This document shows, in pieces, positions 1 through 14,259 of a DNA stretch of 64,000 bases. This DNA is from Dama dama. Its lineage: Eukaryota; Chordata; Mammalia; Artiodactyla; Cervidae. The translations under genes were made by a program, and so were the position numbers. The stretch's first letter is position 1; each line of letters opens with the position of its first letter. A model generated the notes under the pieces. It was not told the DNA's origin, did no database searches, and saw only the letters and a program-made list of their open reading frames with translations. The stretch covers positions 558,001 to 622,000 of the forward strand of contig NW_026870906.1 in assembly GCF_033118175.1 (NCBI RefSeq). Direction: 5' to 3'.

Positions 1-1140
1 TATATTTTTCACACCTTTTCTGGCTCTTCATGTTTTTCAACATCGCTTCATGCTCATCCTATATTTCAGACCGTTTCATGCTCCTCATTTTTTTCACACC
101 TTTTGAAGCTCTTCATCTATTTCACACCTTTTCAGGCTCTTCATGTTTTTCAACACCACTTCATGCTCCTCCTATTTCTCAGACCTTTTCATGCTCATCT
201 CATTTCTGACACCTTTTGAAGCTCTTCATGTTTTCCACACCTGTTGAAGCTCTTCATATTTTTCACACGTTTTCAGGCTCTTCATGTTTCTCAACATCGC
301 TTCATGCTCCTCCTATATTTCAGACCGTTTCATGCTCCTCATATTTTTGACAACTTTTGAAGCTCTTCATATTTTTCACACCTTATCAGTCTCTTCATGT
401 TTTTGAACACCGCTTCATGCTCCTCCTATTTCTCAGACCGTTTAATGCTCCTCATGTATTTCACATCTTTTGAAGCTTTTCATATTTTTCACACCTTTTC
501 AGGCTCTTCATGTTTTTGAACACCATTTCATGCTCCTACTATTTTTCAGACTGTTCCATGCTCCTCATATTTTTGACACCTTTTGAAGCTCTTCATTTAT
601 TTTCACACATTTTCAGGCTCTTCATGTTTTTAAACACCGCTTCATGCTCCTCCTATATTTCAGACCGTTTCATGCTCCTCATATTTTTCACACCTTTTGA
701 AGCTCTTCATATATTTCACACCTTTTCAGGCTCTTCATGTTTTTCAACACCACTCCATGCTCCTCCTATTTTTCAGACCATTTCATGCTCATCTCATTTT
801 TGACAGCTTTTGAAGCTCTACATATTCTTCACACCTTTTGAAGCTCTTCATTTTTTTCAAAACTGCTTCATGCTCCTCCTATTTTTCAGATCGTTCATGC
901 TGATCATATTTTTGAAACATTTTGAACCTCTTCATATTTTTCACACCTTTTCAGGCTCTTCATGATTTTCAACACCATTTCATGCTCCTCCTATTTTTCA
1001 GACCGTTTCATGCTCCTCATATTTTGACACCTATGGAGGCTCTTCATATTTTTCACACCTTTTCAGGCTCTTCATGTGTTTCAACACCGCTTAATGATCA
1101 TCCTATTTTTCAGACCGTTTCATGCTCCTCATATTTTTGA
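1..1140 (+). repeat. Higher-order block, copy 1 (satellite A domain 1)
   Basis: This block recurs at about 4,457-5,709 and in part at 8,262-8,990. The shared order is a tctggctcttcatg variant with aacatcgcttc, then ctcatctcatttctgac or its relative, then ccttatcagtctcttcatg, then a cttcatttattttcacac variant. The offset to the second copy is 4,456 bp at the left and 4,569 bp further right, a change of exactly 113 bp. The offset to the third copy goes from 8,261 to about 8,148 bp, again one unit. The left end is cut by the window. Confidence 0.8.
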
Positions 1141-1929
1141 CACCTTTTGAAGCTATTCATATTTTTCACACCTTTTCAGGCTCTTCATATTTTTTCAAGA
1201 CCGCTTCATGCTCCTCCTATTTTTCAGACCGTTTCATGCTCCTCCTATTTATCAGAACGTTTCATGCTCCTCATATTTTTGACACCTTTTGAAGCTCTTC
1301 ATGTTTTTCACACCTGTTGAAGCTCTTCATATTTTTCACACGTTTTCAGGCTCTTCATGTTTTTCAACACCGCTTCATGCTGCTCCTATTTTTCAGACCG
1401 TTTCATGCTCCTCATATATTTGACACCTTTTGAATCTCTTCATATTTTTACATATTTTCATGCTCTTTATGTTTTTCAACACCGCTTCATGCTCCTCTTA
1501 TTTTTGAGACCGTTTCATGCTCCTCATATATTTGACACCTTTTGAAACTGATCATATTTTTCACACCTTTTCAAGCTCTTCATGTTTTTGAACACCACTT
1601 CATGCTCCTCCTATTTTTCATACCGTTTCATGTTCCTCATGTATTTCACACCTTTGAAGCTCTTCATATTTTTCACACCTTTTCAGGCTATTCATGTTTT
1701 TGAACACAGCTTCATGCTCCTCCTATTTTTCAGACCGTTTCAAGCTCCTCATGTTTTTGATACCTTTTAAAGCTCTTCATATATTTCACACCTTTTCAGG
1801 CTCTTCATGTTTTTCAACACCACAACATGCTCCGTCTATTTTCAAGACCGTTTCATACTCATCTCATTTTTGACACCTTTTGAAGCTCTTCATATTCTTC
1901 ACACCTTTTGAAGCTCTTCATTTTTTTCA

Positions 1930-3600
1930 AAACTGTTTCATGCTCCTCCTATTTTTCAGACAGTTCATGCTGATCATATTTTTGAAACATTTTGAACCTC
2001 TTCATATTTTTCACACCTTTTCAGGCTCTTCATGATTTTAACACCGGTTCATGCTCCTCCTATTTTTCAGACCGTTTCATGCTCCTCATATTTTTGACAC
2101 CTTTTGAAGCTATTCATATTTTTCACACCTTTTCAGGCTCTTCATATTTTTCAACACCGCTTCATGCTCCTCCTATTTTTCAGACCGTTTCATGCTCCTC
2201 CTATATTTCAGACCGTTTCATGCTCCTCATATTTTTGACACCTTTTGAAACTCTTCATTTATTTCACACCTTTTCAGGCTCTTCAGGTTTTTGAACAACG
2301 CGTCATTTTCCTCCTATTGTTCAGACCATTTCATGCTCCTAATATTTTTCACATCTTTTGAGCTCTTCACATTTTTCACACCTTTTCAGGCTCTTCTTGT
2401 TTTTGAACACCGCTTCATGCTCCTCCTATTTTTCAGACCGTTTCATACTACTAATATTATTCACACCTTTTGAAGTTCTTTATATTTTTCACACCTTTTC
2501 AGAATCTTCATAGTTTTCGAACACCGCTTCATGCTCCCCCTATTTTTCAGACCGTTTCATGCTCCTCATATTTTTGACAGCTTTTGAAGCTCTTCATATT
2601 TTTCAAACCTTTTCAGGCTCTTCATGTTTTTCAACATCGTTTCATGCCACTCCTATTTTTCAGACCGTTTCATGCTCCTCATATTTTTGACACCTTTTGA
2701 AGCTGTTCATATTTTTCACACCTTTTCAAGCTCTTCATGTTTTTGAACACCGCTTCATGCTCCTCCTATTTTTCAAACCGTTTCATGCTCCTCATATTTT
2801 TCACACCTTTTGAAGCTCTTCTTATTTTTGACACCTTTTCAGGCTATTCATGATTTTGAACACAGCTTCATGCTCCTCCTATTTTTCAGACCGTTTCATG
2901 CTCCTCATATTTCTGATACCTTTTAAAGCTCTTCATATATTTCACACCTTTTCAGGCTCTTCATGTTTTTCAACACCACAAAATGCTCCTCCTATTTTCA
3001 AGACCGTTTCATGCTCATCTCATTTTTGACACCTTTTGAAGGTCTACATATTCTTCACACCTTTTGAAGCTCTTCATTTTTTTCAAAACTGCTTCATGCT
3101 CCTCCTATTTTTCAGACCGTTCATGCTGATCATATTTTTGAAACATTTTGAACTTCTTCATATTTTTCACACCTTTTCAGACTCTTCATGATTTTCAACA
3201 CCATTTCATGCTCCTCCTATTTTTCAGACCGTTTCATGCTCCTCATATTTTGACACCTATGGAGGCTCTTCATATTTTTCACACCTTTTCAGGCTCTTCA
3301 TGTGTTTCAACACCACTTAATGATCGTCCTATTTTTCAGACTGTTTCATGCTCCTCATATTTTTGACACCGTTTGAAGCTGTTCATATTTTTCACACCTT
3401 TTCAGGCTCTTCATATTTTTCAACACCGCTTCATGCTCCTCATATTTTTCAGACCGTTTCATGCTCCTCCTATTTTTCAGAACTTTTCATGCTCCTCATA
3501 TTTCTGACACCTTTTGAAGCTCTTCATGTTTTTCACACCTGTTGAAGCTCTTCATATTTTTCACACGTTTTCAGGCTCTTCATGTTTTTCAACATCGCTT
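1930..3600 (+). repeat. Higher-order duplication, copy 1 of pair with 5.68-7.27 kb
   Basis: The sequence recurs at about 5,681-7,265. The offset is 3,751 bp at 1992 and 3,665-3,666 bp from 2311 onward. The 85-bp change equals three subrepeats (28+28+29) that are present here between about 2,200 and 2,310 and absent from the other copy. Divergence at the right end begins close to 3,600, where one copy has tttttcagaccgtttcacg and the other ttttttagaccgtttaatg. Confidence 0.78.
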
Positions 3601-4456
3601 CATGCTCCTCCTATTTTTCAGACCGTTTCACGCTCCTCATATTTTTGACAACTTTTGAAGCTCTTCATATTTTTCACACCTTATCAGTCTCTTCATGTTT
3701 TTAAACACCGCTTCATGCTCCTCCTATTTTTCAGACCGTTTAATGCTCTTCATGTATTTCACATCTTTGAAGCTTTTCATATTTTTCACACCTTTTCAGG
3801 CTCTTCATGTTTTTGAACACCGTTTCATGCTACTCCTATTTTTCAAACCGTTTCATGCTCCTCATATTTTTGACACCTTTTGAAGCTCTTCATTTATTTT
3901 CACACATTTTCACGCTCTTCATGTTTTTGAACACCGCTTCATGCTCCTCCTATTTTTCAGACCGTTTCTTGCTCCTCATATTTTTGACACCTTTTGAAGC
4001 TCTTCATTTATTTTCACACATTTTCAGGCTCTTCATGTTTTTCAACACCTCTTCTTGCTCCTCCTATTTTTCAGACCGTTTCATGCTCCTCATATATTTG
4101 ACAGCTTTTGAAGCTCTTCATATTTTCACACTTTTTCAGGCTATTCATGCATTTCAACACCGCTTCAGTATCCTCCTATTTTTCAGACCGTTTCATGCTC
4201 CTCATATTTTTAACACCTTTTGAAGCTCTTCATATTTTTCACACTTTTTCAGGCTCTTCATGTTTTTCAACAACACTTCATGCTCCTCTTAATTTTTAGA
4301 CCGTTTCATGCTCCTCATATTTTTGACATCTTTAGAAGCTCTTCATAATTTTCACAACTTTTCTGGCTCTTCATTTTTTTCAACAACACTTAATGCTCCT
4401 CTTAATTTTGAGACCGTTTCATGCTCCTCATATTTTTGACACCTTTTGAAGCTCTT

Positions 4457-5709
4457 TATATTTTTCACACCTTTTCTGGCTCTTCATGTTTTTCAACATC
4501 GCTTCATGCTCCTCCTATATTTCAGACCGTTTCATGCTCCTCATATTTTTCACACCTTTTGAAGCTCTTCATATATTTCACACCTTTTCAGGCTCTTCAT
4601 GTTTTTCAACACCACTTCATGCTCCTCCTATTTCTCAGACCTTTTCATGCTCATCTCATTTTTGACACCTTTTGAAGCTCTTCATGTTTTTCACACCTGT
4701 TGAAGCTCTTCATATTTTTCACACGTTTTCAGGCTCTTCATGTTTTTCAACATGGCTTCATGCTCCTCCTATATTTCTGACCGTTTCATGCTCCTCATAT
4801 TTTTGACACCTTTTGAAGCTCTTCATATTTTTCACACCTTATCAGTCTCTTCATGTTTTTGAACACCGCTTCATGCTCCTCCTATTTTTCAGACCGTTTA
4901 ATGCTCCTCATGTATTTCACATCTTTTGAAGCTTTTCATATTTTTCACACCTTCTCAGGCTCTTCATGTTTTTGAACACCGCTTCATGCTCCTCCTATTT
5001 TTCAGACCGTTCCATGCTCCTCATATTTTTCACACCTTTTGAAGCTCTTCATATATTTCACACCTTTTCAGGCTCTTCATGTTTTTGAACACCGCTTCAT
5101 GCTCCTCCTATTTTTCAGACCGTTCCATGCTCCTCATATTTTTGACACCTTTTGAAGCTCTTCATTTATTTTCACACATTTTCAGGCTCTTCATGTTTTT
5201 GAACACCGCTTCATGCTCTTCCTATATTTCAGACCGTTTCATGCTCCTCATATTTTTCACACCTTTTGAAGCTCTTCATATATTTCACACCTTTTCAGGC
5301 TCTTCATGTTTTTCAACACCACTTCATGCTCCCCCTATTTTTCAGACCATTTCATGCTCATCTCATTTTTGACACCTTTTGAAGCTCTACATATTCTTCA
5401 CACCTTTTGAAGCTCTTCATTTTTTTCAAAACTGCTTCATGCTCCTCCTATTTTTCAGACCGTTCATGCTGATCATATTTTTGAAACATTTTGAACCTCT
5501 TCATATTTTTCACACCTTTTCAGGCTCTTCATGATTTTCAACACCATTTCATGCTCCTCCTATTTTTCAGACCGTTTCATGCTCCTCATATTTTGACACC
5601 TATGGAGGCTCTTCATATTTTTCACACCTTTTCAGGCTCTTCATGTGTTTCAACACCGCTTAATGATCGTCCTATTTTTCAGACCGTTTCATGCTCCTCA
5701 TATTTTTCA
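4457..5709 (+). repeat. Higher-order block, copy 2 (satellite A domain 1)
   Basis: This is a second copy of the block seen at 1-1140, with one extra 113-bp unit in its left half (around 4.95-5.08 kb). At its left, 4.19-4.50 kb also matches 7.995-8.305 kb at an offset of 3,805 bp, so this copy and the third share more upstream sequence than can be compared for copy 1. Confidence 0.78.
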
Positions 5710-7265
5710 GACCGTTCATGCTGATCATATTTTTGAAACATTTTGAACCTCTTCATATTTTTCACACCTTTTCAGGCTCTTCATGATTTTAACACCGGTT
5801 CATGCTCCTCCTATTTTTCAGACCGTTTCATGCTCCTCATATTTTTGACACCTTTTGAAGCTATTCATATTTTTCACACCTTTTCAGGCTCTTCATATTT
5901 TTCAACACCGCTTCATGCTCCTCCTATTTTTCAGACCGTTTCATGCTCCTCCTATTTTTCAGACCGTTTCATGCTCCTCCTATTGTTCAGACCATTTCAT
6001 GCACCTAATATTTTTCACATCTTTTGAGCTCTTCACATTTTTCACACCTTTTCAGGCTCTTCTTGTTTTTGAACACCGCTTCATGCTCCTCCTATTTTTC
6101 AGACCGTTTCATACTACTAATATTTTTCACACCTTTTGAAGTTCTTTATATTTTTCACACCTTTTCAGAATCTTCATGGTTTTCGAACACCGCTTCATGC
6201 TCCTCCTATTTTTCAGACCGTTTCATGCTCCTCATATTTTGACAGCTTTTGAAGCTCTTCATATTTTTCAAACCTTTTCAGGCTCTTCATGTTTTTCAAC
6301 ATCGTTTCATGCCACTCCTATTTTTCAGACCGTTTCATGCTCCTCATATTTTTGACACCTTTTGAATCTGTTCATATTTTTCACACCTTTTCAAGCTCTT
6401 CATGATTTTGAACACCGCTTCATGCTCCTCCTATTTTTCAAACCGTTTCATGCTCCTCATATTTTTCACACCTTTTGAAGCTCTTCTTATTTTTCACACC
6501 TTTGCAGGCTCTTCATGTTTTTGATCACAGCTTCATGCTCCTCCTATTTTTCAGACCGTTTCATGCTCCTCATATTTCTGATACCTTTTAAAGCTCTTCA
6601 TATATTTCACACCTTTTCAGGCTCTTCATGTTTTTCAACACCACAAAATGCTCCTCCTATTTTCAAGACCGTTTCATGCTCATCTCATTTTTGACACCTT
6701 TTGAAGGTCTACATATTCTTCACACCTTTTGAAGCTCTTCATTTTTTTCAAAACTGCTTCATGCTCCTCCTATTTTTCAGACCGTTCATGCTGATCATAT
6801 TTTTGAAACATTTTGAACCTCTTCATATTTTTCACACCTTTTCAGACTCTTCATGATTTTCAACACCATTTCATGCTCCTCCTATTTTTCAGACCGTTTC
6901 ATGCTCCTCATATTTTGACACCTATGGAGGCTCTTCATATTTTTCACACCTTTCCAGGCTCTTCATGTGTTTCAACACCGCTTAATGATCGTCCTATTTT
7001 TCAGACCGTTTCATGCTCCTCATATTTTTGACACCTTTTGAAGCTATTCATATTTTTCACACTTTTTCAGGCTCTTCATATTTTTCAACACCGCTTTATG
7101 CTCCTCATATTTTTCAGACCGTTTCATGCTCCTCCTATTTTTCAGAACTTTTAATGCTCCTCATATTTCTGACACCTTTTGAAGCTCTTCATGTTTTTCA
7201 CACCTGTTGAAGCTCTTCATATTTTTCACACGTTTTCAGGCTCTTCATGTTTTTCAACATCGCTT
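5681..7265 (+). repeat. Higher-order duplication, copy 2 of pair with 1.93-3.60 kb
   Basis: This copy lacks three consecutive subrepeats near 5,960, so the tcctattgttcag variant directly follows two tcctatttttcag subrepeats. Elsewhere single-base changes separate the copies. Both carry the gttcatgctgatcat marker and a gacacctatggaggctc variant. Confidence 0.76.
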
Positions 7266-8261
7266 CATGCTCCTCCTATTTTTTAGACCGTTTAATGCTC
7301 CTCATATTTTTCACACCTTTTGAAACTCTTCATATATTTCACACCTTTTCAGGCTCTTCATTTTTTTCAACACCGCTTCATGCTCCTCCTATTTTTCAGA
7401 CCGTTTCATGCTCCTCATATTTTTGACACCTTTTGAAGCTCTTCATATTTTTCACACCTTTTCAGGCTCTTCATGTTTTCCACACCGCTTCATGCTGCTC
7501 CTCTTTTTCAGACCGTTTCATGCTCCTTCTATTTTTGACACCTTTTGAAGCTCTTCATATTTTTCACACCTTTAGAATCTCTTCACTTTTTCACACATTT
7601 TCAGGCTATTCATTCATTTCAACACCGCTTCATTCTCCTCCTAATTTTCAGAACGTGTCATGCTCCTCATATTTTTGACACCTTTTGAAGCTCTTCATAT
7701 TTTTCACAACTTTTCAGGTGCTTCATGTTTTTGAACACCGCTTCATGCTTCTCCTATATTTCAGAAACTTTCATGCTCCTCATGTATTACACACCTTTTG
7801 AGGCTCTTCATATTTTTCACACCTTTTCAGGCTCTTCATGTTTTTCAAAACCACTTCATGCTCCTTCTATTTTTCAGACCGTTTCATGCTCCTCATAATT
7901 TTGACACGTTTTGAAGCTCTTCATATTTTTCACACCTTTTCAGGCTTTCATGTTTTTCAACACCGCTTCATGCTCCTCCTATTTTTCAGACCGTTTCATG
8001 CTCCTCATATTTTTAACACCTTTTGAAGGTCTTCATATTTTTCACACTTTTTTCAGGCTCTTCATGTTTTTCAACAACACTTCATGCTCCTGTTAATTTT
8101 TAGACCGTTTCATGCTCCTCATATTTTTGACATCTTTAGAAGCTCTTCATAATTTTCACAACTTTTCTGGCTCTTCATGTTTTTCAACAACACTTAATGC
8201 TCCTCTTAATTTTGAGACCGTTTCATGCTCCTCATATTTTTGACACCTTTTGAAGCTCTTT

Positions 8262-8990
8262 ATATTTTTCACACCTTTTCTGGCTCTTCATGTTTTTCAA
8301 CATCGCTTCATGCTCCTCCTATTTCTCAGACCTTTTCATGCTCATCTCATTTTTGACACCTTTTGAAGCTCTTCATGTTTTTCACACCTGTTGAAGCTCT
8401 TCATATTTTTCACACGTTTTCAGGCTCTTCATGTTTTTCAACATCGCTTCATGCTCCTCCTATATTTCAGACCGTTTCATGCTCCTCATATTTTTGACAA
8501 CTTTTGAAGCTCTTCATATTTTTCACACCTTATCAGTCTCTTCATGTTTTTAAACACCGCTTCATGCTCCTCCTATTTTTCAGACCGTTTAATGCTCCTC
8601 ATGTATTTCACATCTTTTGAAGCTTTTCATATTTTTCACACCTTTTCAGGCTCTTCATGTTTTTGAACACCATTTCATGCTCCTACTATTTTTCAGACAG
8701 TTCCATGCTCCTCATATTTTTGACACCTTTTGAAGCTCTTCATTTATTTTCACACATTTTCAGGCTCTTCATGTTTTTGAACACCGCTTCATGCTCCTCC
8801 TATATTTCAGACCGTTTCATGCTCCTCATATTTTTCACACCTTTTGAAGCTCTTCATATATTTCACACCTTTTCAGGCTCTTCATGTTTTTCAACACCAC
8901 TTCATGCTCCTCCTATTTTTCAGACCGTTTCATGCTCATCTCATTTTTGACACCTTTTGAAGATCTACATATTCTTCACACCTTTTGAAG
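8262..8990 (+). repeat. Higher-order block, copy 3 (satellite A domain 1)
   Basis: This is a third copy of the block seen at 1-1140. It lacks one 113-bp unit near its left end: copy 1 has an extra atatttcag unit before the atttctcag unit. To the right it follows copy 1 closely through the cttcatttattttcacac variant, then diverges around 9.0 kb. Confidence 0.75.
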
Positions 8991-11900
8991 CTCTTCATTT
9001 TTTTCAAAACTGCTTCATGCTCCTCCTATTTTTCAGACCGTTTCATGCTCCTCATATTTTTGACACCTTTTGAAGCTCTTCATGTTTTTCACACCTGTTG
9101 AAGCTCTTCATATTTTTCACACGTTTTCAGGCTCTTCATGTTTTTCAACACCGCTTCATGCTGTTCCTATTTTTCAGACCGTTTCATGCTCCTCATATAT
9201 TTGACACCTTTTGAATCTCTTCATATTTTTACATCTTTTCATGCTCTTCATGTTTTTCAACACCGCTCATGCTCCTCTTATTTTTGAGACCGTTTCATGC
9301 TCCTCATATATTTGACACCTTTTGAAGCTGATCATATTTTTCACACCTTTTCAAGCTCTTCATGTTTTTGAACACCACTTCATGCTCCTCCTATTTTTCA
9401 TTCCGTTTCATGTTCCTCATGTTTTTCACACCTTTGAAGCTCTTCATATTTTTCACACCTTTTCAGGCTATTCATGTTTTTGAACACAGCTTCATGCTCC
9501 TCCTATTTTTCAGACCGTTTCATGCTCCTCATATTTTTGATACCTTTTAAAGCTCTTCATATATTTCACACCTTTTCAGGCTCTTCATGTTTTTCAACAC
9601 CACAACATGCTCCTTCTATTTTCAAGACCGTTTCATACTCATCTCATTTTTGACACCTTTTGAAGCTCTTCATATTCTTCACACCTTTTGAAGCTCTTCA
9701 TTTTTTTCAAAACTGTTTCATGCTCCTCCTATTTTTCAGACCGTTCATGCTGATCATATTTTTGAAACATTTTGAACCTCTTCATGTTTTTCACATCTTT
9801 TCAGGCTCTTCATGATTTTCAACACCGTTTCATGCTCCTCCTATTTTTCAGACAGTTTCATGCTCCTCATATTTTGACACCTTTGGAGGCTCTTCATATT
9901 TTTCACACCTTTCGAGGGTCTTCATGTGTTTCAACACCGCTTAATGATCGTCCTATTTTTCAGACCGTTTCATGCTCCTCATATTTTTGACACCTTTTGA
10001 AAATATTCATATTTTTCACACCTTTTCAGGCTCTTCATATTTTTCAACACCGCTTCATGCTCCTCCTATTTTTCAGACCTTTTCATGCCCATCTCATTTT
10101 TGACACCTTTTGAAGCTCTTCATCTTTTTCACACCTGTTGAAGCTCTTCATATTTTTCACACGTTTTCAGGCTCTTCATGTTTTTGAACATCGTTTCATG
10201 CTCCTCCTATTTTTCAGACCGTTTCATGCTCCTCATATTTTTGACACCTTTTGAAGCACTTCATATTTTTCACACTTTTTCAGGCTCTTCATGTTTTTCA
10301 ACACCGCTTCATGCTCCTCCTATTTTTCAGACCCTTTCATGCTCCTCATATATTTGACACCTTTTGAAGCTGTTCATATTTTTCACACCTTTTCAAGCAC
10401 TTTATGTTTTTGAACACCACTTCATGCTCCTACTCTTTTTCATACCGTTTCATGCTCCTCATATTTTTCACACCTTTGAAGCTCTTCATATTTTTCACAC
10501 CTTTTCAGGCTATTCATGTTTTTGAACAGAGCTTCATGCTCCTCTGATTTTTCAGACCGTTTCTTGCTCCTCATATTTTTGACCCCTTTTGAAGCTCTTC
10601 ATATGTTTCAAACCTTTTCAGGCTCTACATGTTTTTGAACACCGATTCATTCTCATCCTATTTTTCAGACCGATTCATGCTACTCATATTTTTGACACCT
10701 TTTGAAGCTCTTCATATTTTTCTCACCTTTTCAGACTGTTCATATTTTTTCAACACTGCTTCATGCTCCTCCTATTTTTCAGACCGTTTCATTCTCTTCA
10801 TGTTTTTGACATCTTTTGAATCTCATTATATTTTTCACATCTTTTCAGGCTATTCATGTTTTTCAACACAGCTCATGCTCCTCCTCTTTTTCAGACCGTC
10901 TCATGCTCCTCATATTTGTGACACCTTTTGAAGCTCTTCATATAGTTCACACATTTTCAGGCTCTTCATGTTTTTCAAGATCGCTTCATGCTCCTCCTAT
11001 TTTTCAGTTCGTTTCATGCTCCTCATATTTTTTACATCTTTTGAAGCTCTTCATATGTTTCAAAACTTTTCAGGCCCTTCATGATTTTGAACACCGTTTC
11101 ATTCTCATCCTATTTTTCAGACCGTTTCATGCTCCTCATATTTTTGACATCCTTTGAGGCTCTTCATATATTTCACACCTTTTCAGGCTCTTCATGTTTT
11201 TCACATCGCTTCATGCTCCTCCGATTTTTCAGACCGTTTAATGCTCCTCATATTTTTGACACCTCTTGCCGCTCTTCATATTTTTCACACCTTTTCAGGC
11301 TCTTCATGTTTTTCAACACTGCTTCATGCTCCTCCTATATTTCAGACCGTTTCATGCTCCTCGTATTTTTGACACCTTTTGAAGCTCTTCATATTTTTCA
11401 CACCTTTTCAGGCTTTTCATATTTTTCAACACTGCTTCATGCTCCTCCTATTTTTCAGACCGTTTCATTTTCTTCATATTTTTGACAACTTTTGAATCTC
11501 TTCATATTTTTCACATCTTTTCAGGTCTTCATGTTTTTCTACACAGCTTCATGTTCCTCCTATTTTTCAGACCGTCTCATGCTCCTCATATATTTGACAC
11601 TTTTTGAAGGTCTTCATATATTTCACACATTTTCAGGCTGTTCATGTTTTTGAACACCGTTTCATGCTCCTCCTATTTTTCAGACCATTTCATGATCCTC
11701 ATATTTTTTACACCTTTTGAAGCTCTTCATATTTTTCACACCTGTTCAGCCTCTTCATATATTTGAACACCGTTTCATGCCCCTCCTATATTTCAGACCG
11801 TTTCATGCTCCTCATATTTTTGACACGTTTTGAAGCTCTTCATTTTTTTCACACATTTTCAGGCTCTTCGTGTTTTTGAACACCGCTTCATGCTCCTCCT

Positions 11901-12682
11901 ATTTTTCAGACCTTTTCATGCTCCTCATATTTTTCACACCTTTTGAAGCTCTTCATTTTTTCACACCTTTTCAGGCTCTTCATGTTTTTTACACGGCTTC
12001 ATGATCCTCCTAGTTTTCAGTCCGTTTCATGCTCCTCATATTTTGACACCTTTTGAAGCTCTTCATATTTTTCACACCTTTTCAGGCTCTTCATGTTTTT
12101 CAAAACCGCTTAATGATCCTCCTATTTTTCAGACCGTTTCATGCTCCTCATATTTTAACACCTTTTGAAACTCTTCATATTTTTCACACGTTTTCAGGCT
12201 CTTCATGTTTTTCAACACCGCTTCATGCTGTTCCTCTTTTTCAGACCGTTTCATGCTCCTTCTATTTTTGACACCTTTTGAAGCTCTTCATATTTTTCAC
12301 ACCTTTTGAAGCTCTTGATTTTTTTCAGAAATTTTCAGGTTCTTCATGTTTTTCTGCAACGCTTCATGCTCCTCCTATTTTTCAGACCGTTTCATGCTCC
12401 TCATATTTTGACAGCTTTTGAAGCTCTTCATATTTTCACACTTTTTCAGGCTATTCATGCATTTCAACACCGCTTCAGTATCCTCCTATTTTTCAGACCG
12501 TTTCATGCTCCTCATATTTTTGACACCTTTTGAAGCTCTTCATATTTTTCACACCTTTGCAGGCTCTTCATGTTTCTCAACACCAGTTCATGCTCCTCTT
12601 AATTTTGAGATCTTTTCATGCTCCTCATATTTTTGACATCTTTAGAAGTTCTTCATAATTTTCACACCTTTTCTGGCTCTTC

Positions 12683-13904
12683 ATGTTTTTCAACACCAGT
12701 TCATGCTCCTCCTATTTTTCATACCGTTTCATGCTCCTCATATTTTTGACACCTTTTGAAGCTCTTCATATTTTTCACACCTTTTCTGGCTCTTCATGTT
12801 TTTCAACATCGCTTAATGCTCCTCCCATATTTCAGACCGTTTCATGCTCCTCATATTTTTCAAACCTTTTGAAGCTCTTCATATATTTCACACCATTTCA
12901 GGCTCTACATGTTTTTCAACACCACTTCATTCTCCTCATATTTTTCAGACCTTTTCATGCTCATCTCATTTTTGACACCTTTTGAAGCTCTTCATGTTTT
13001 CACACCTGTTGAAGCTCTCATATTTTTCACACTTTTTCAGGCTCTTCATGTTTTTCAACACCGCTTCATGCTCCTCCTATTTTTCAGACCATTTCATCCT
13101 CCTCATATTTTTGACACCTTTTGAAGCTCTTCATATTTTTCACACCTTATCAGTCTCTTCAGGTTTTTGAACACTGCTTCATGCTCCTCCTATTTTTCAG
13201 ACCGTTTAACGCTCCTCATGTATTTCACATCTTTTGAAGCTTTTCATATTTTTCACACCTTTTCAGGCTCTTCATGTTTTTGAACACCGTTTCATGCTCT
13301 TCCTATTTTTCAGACCGTTTCATGCTCCTCATATTTTTGAAACATTTTGAAGCTCTCCATTTATTTTCACACATTTTCAGGCTCTTCATGTTTTTGAACA
13401 CAGCTTCATGCTCCTCCTATTTTTCAGACCGTTTCATGCTCCTCATATTTATGATACCTTTTAAAGCTCTTCATATATTTCACACCTTTTCAGGCTCTTC
13501 ATGTTTTTCAACACCACAACATGCCCCTCCTATTTTCAAGACCGTTTCATGCTCATCTCATTTTTGACACCTTTTGAAGCTCTACATATTCTTCACACCT
13601 TTTGAAGCTCTTCATTTTTTTCAAAACTGCTTCATGCTCCTCCTATTTTTCAGACCGTTCATGCTGATCATATTTTTGAAACATTTTGAACCTCTTCATG
13701 TTTTCCACATCTTTTCAGGCTCTTCATGATTTTCAACACCGTTTCATGCTCCTCCTATTTTTCAGACCGTTTCATGCTCCTCATATTTTGACACATTTAG
13801 AGGCTCTTCATATTTTTCACACCTTTCCAGGTTCTTCATGTGTTTCAACACCGCTTGATGATCGTCCTATTTTTCAGACCGTTTCATGCTCCTCATATTT
13901 TTGA
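12683..13904 (+). repeat. Higher-order duplication, copy 1 of pair with 20.3-21.5 kb
   Basis: The span matches 20,323-21,545 at an offset of 7,640-7,641 bp. Part of it (from about 13,274) also matches 18,884 onward at 5,610 bp. Shared features include the aacaccagttcatg variant, the tcatgttttcacacctgttg variant and the atgatacctttt variant in the same order. Ends are lower bounds taken from the clearly matching part. Confidence 0.72.
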
Positions 13905-14259
13905 CACCTTTTGAAGCTATTCATATTTTTCACACCTTTTCAGGCTCTTCATATTTTTCAACACCGCTTCATGCTCCTCCTATTTTTCAGACCGTTTCAT
14001 GCTCCTCCTATTTTTCAGAACATTTCATGCTCCGCATATTTTTGACACCTTTTGAAACTCTTCATATTTTGCACACCTTTTCAGGCTCTTCATGTTTTTG
14101 GACAACGCTTCATTTTCCTCCTATTTTTTAGACCATTTCATGCTCCTAATATTTTTCACACCTTTTGAGCTCTTCATATTTTTCACACCTTTTCAGGCTC
14201 TTCTTGTTTTTGAACACCGCTTAATGCTCCTCCCATTTTTCAGACGTTTTCATGCTCCT

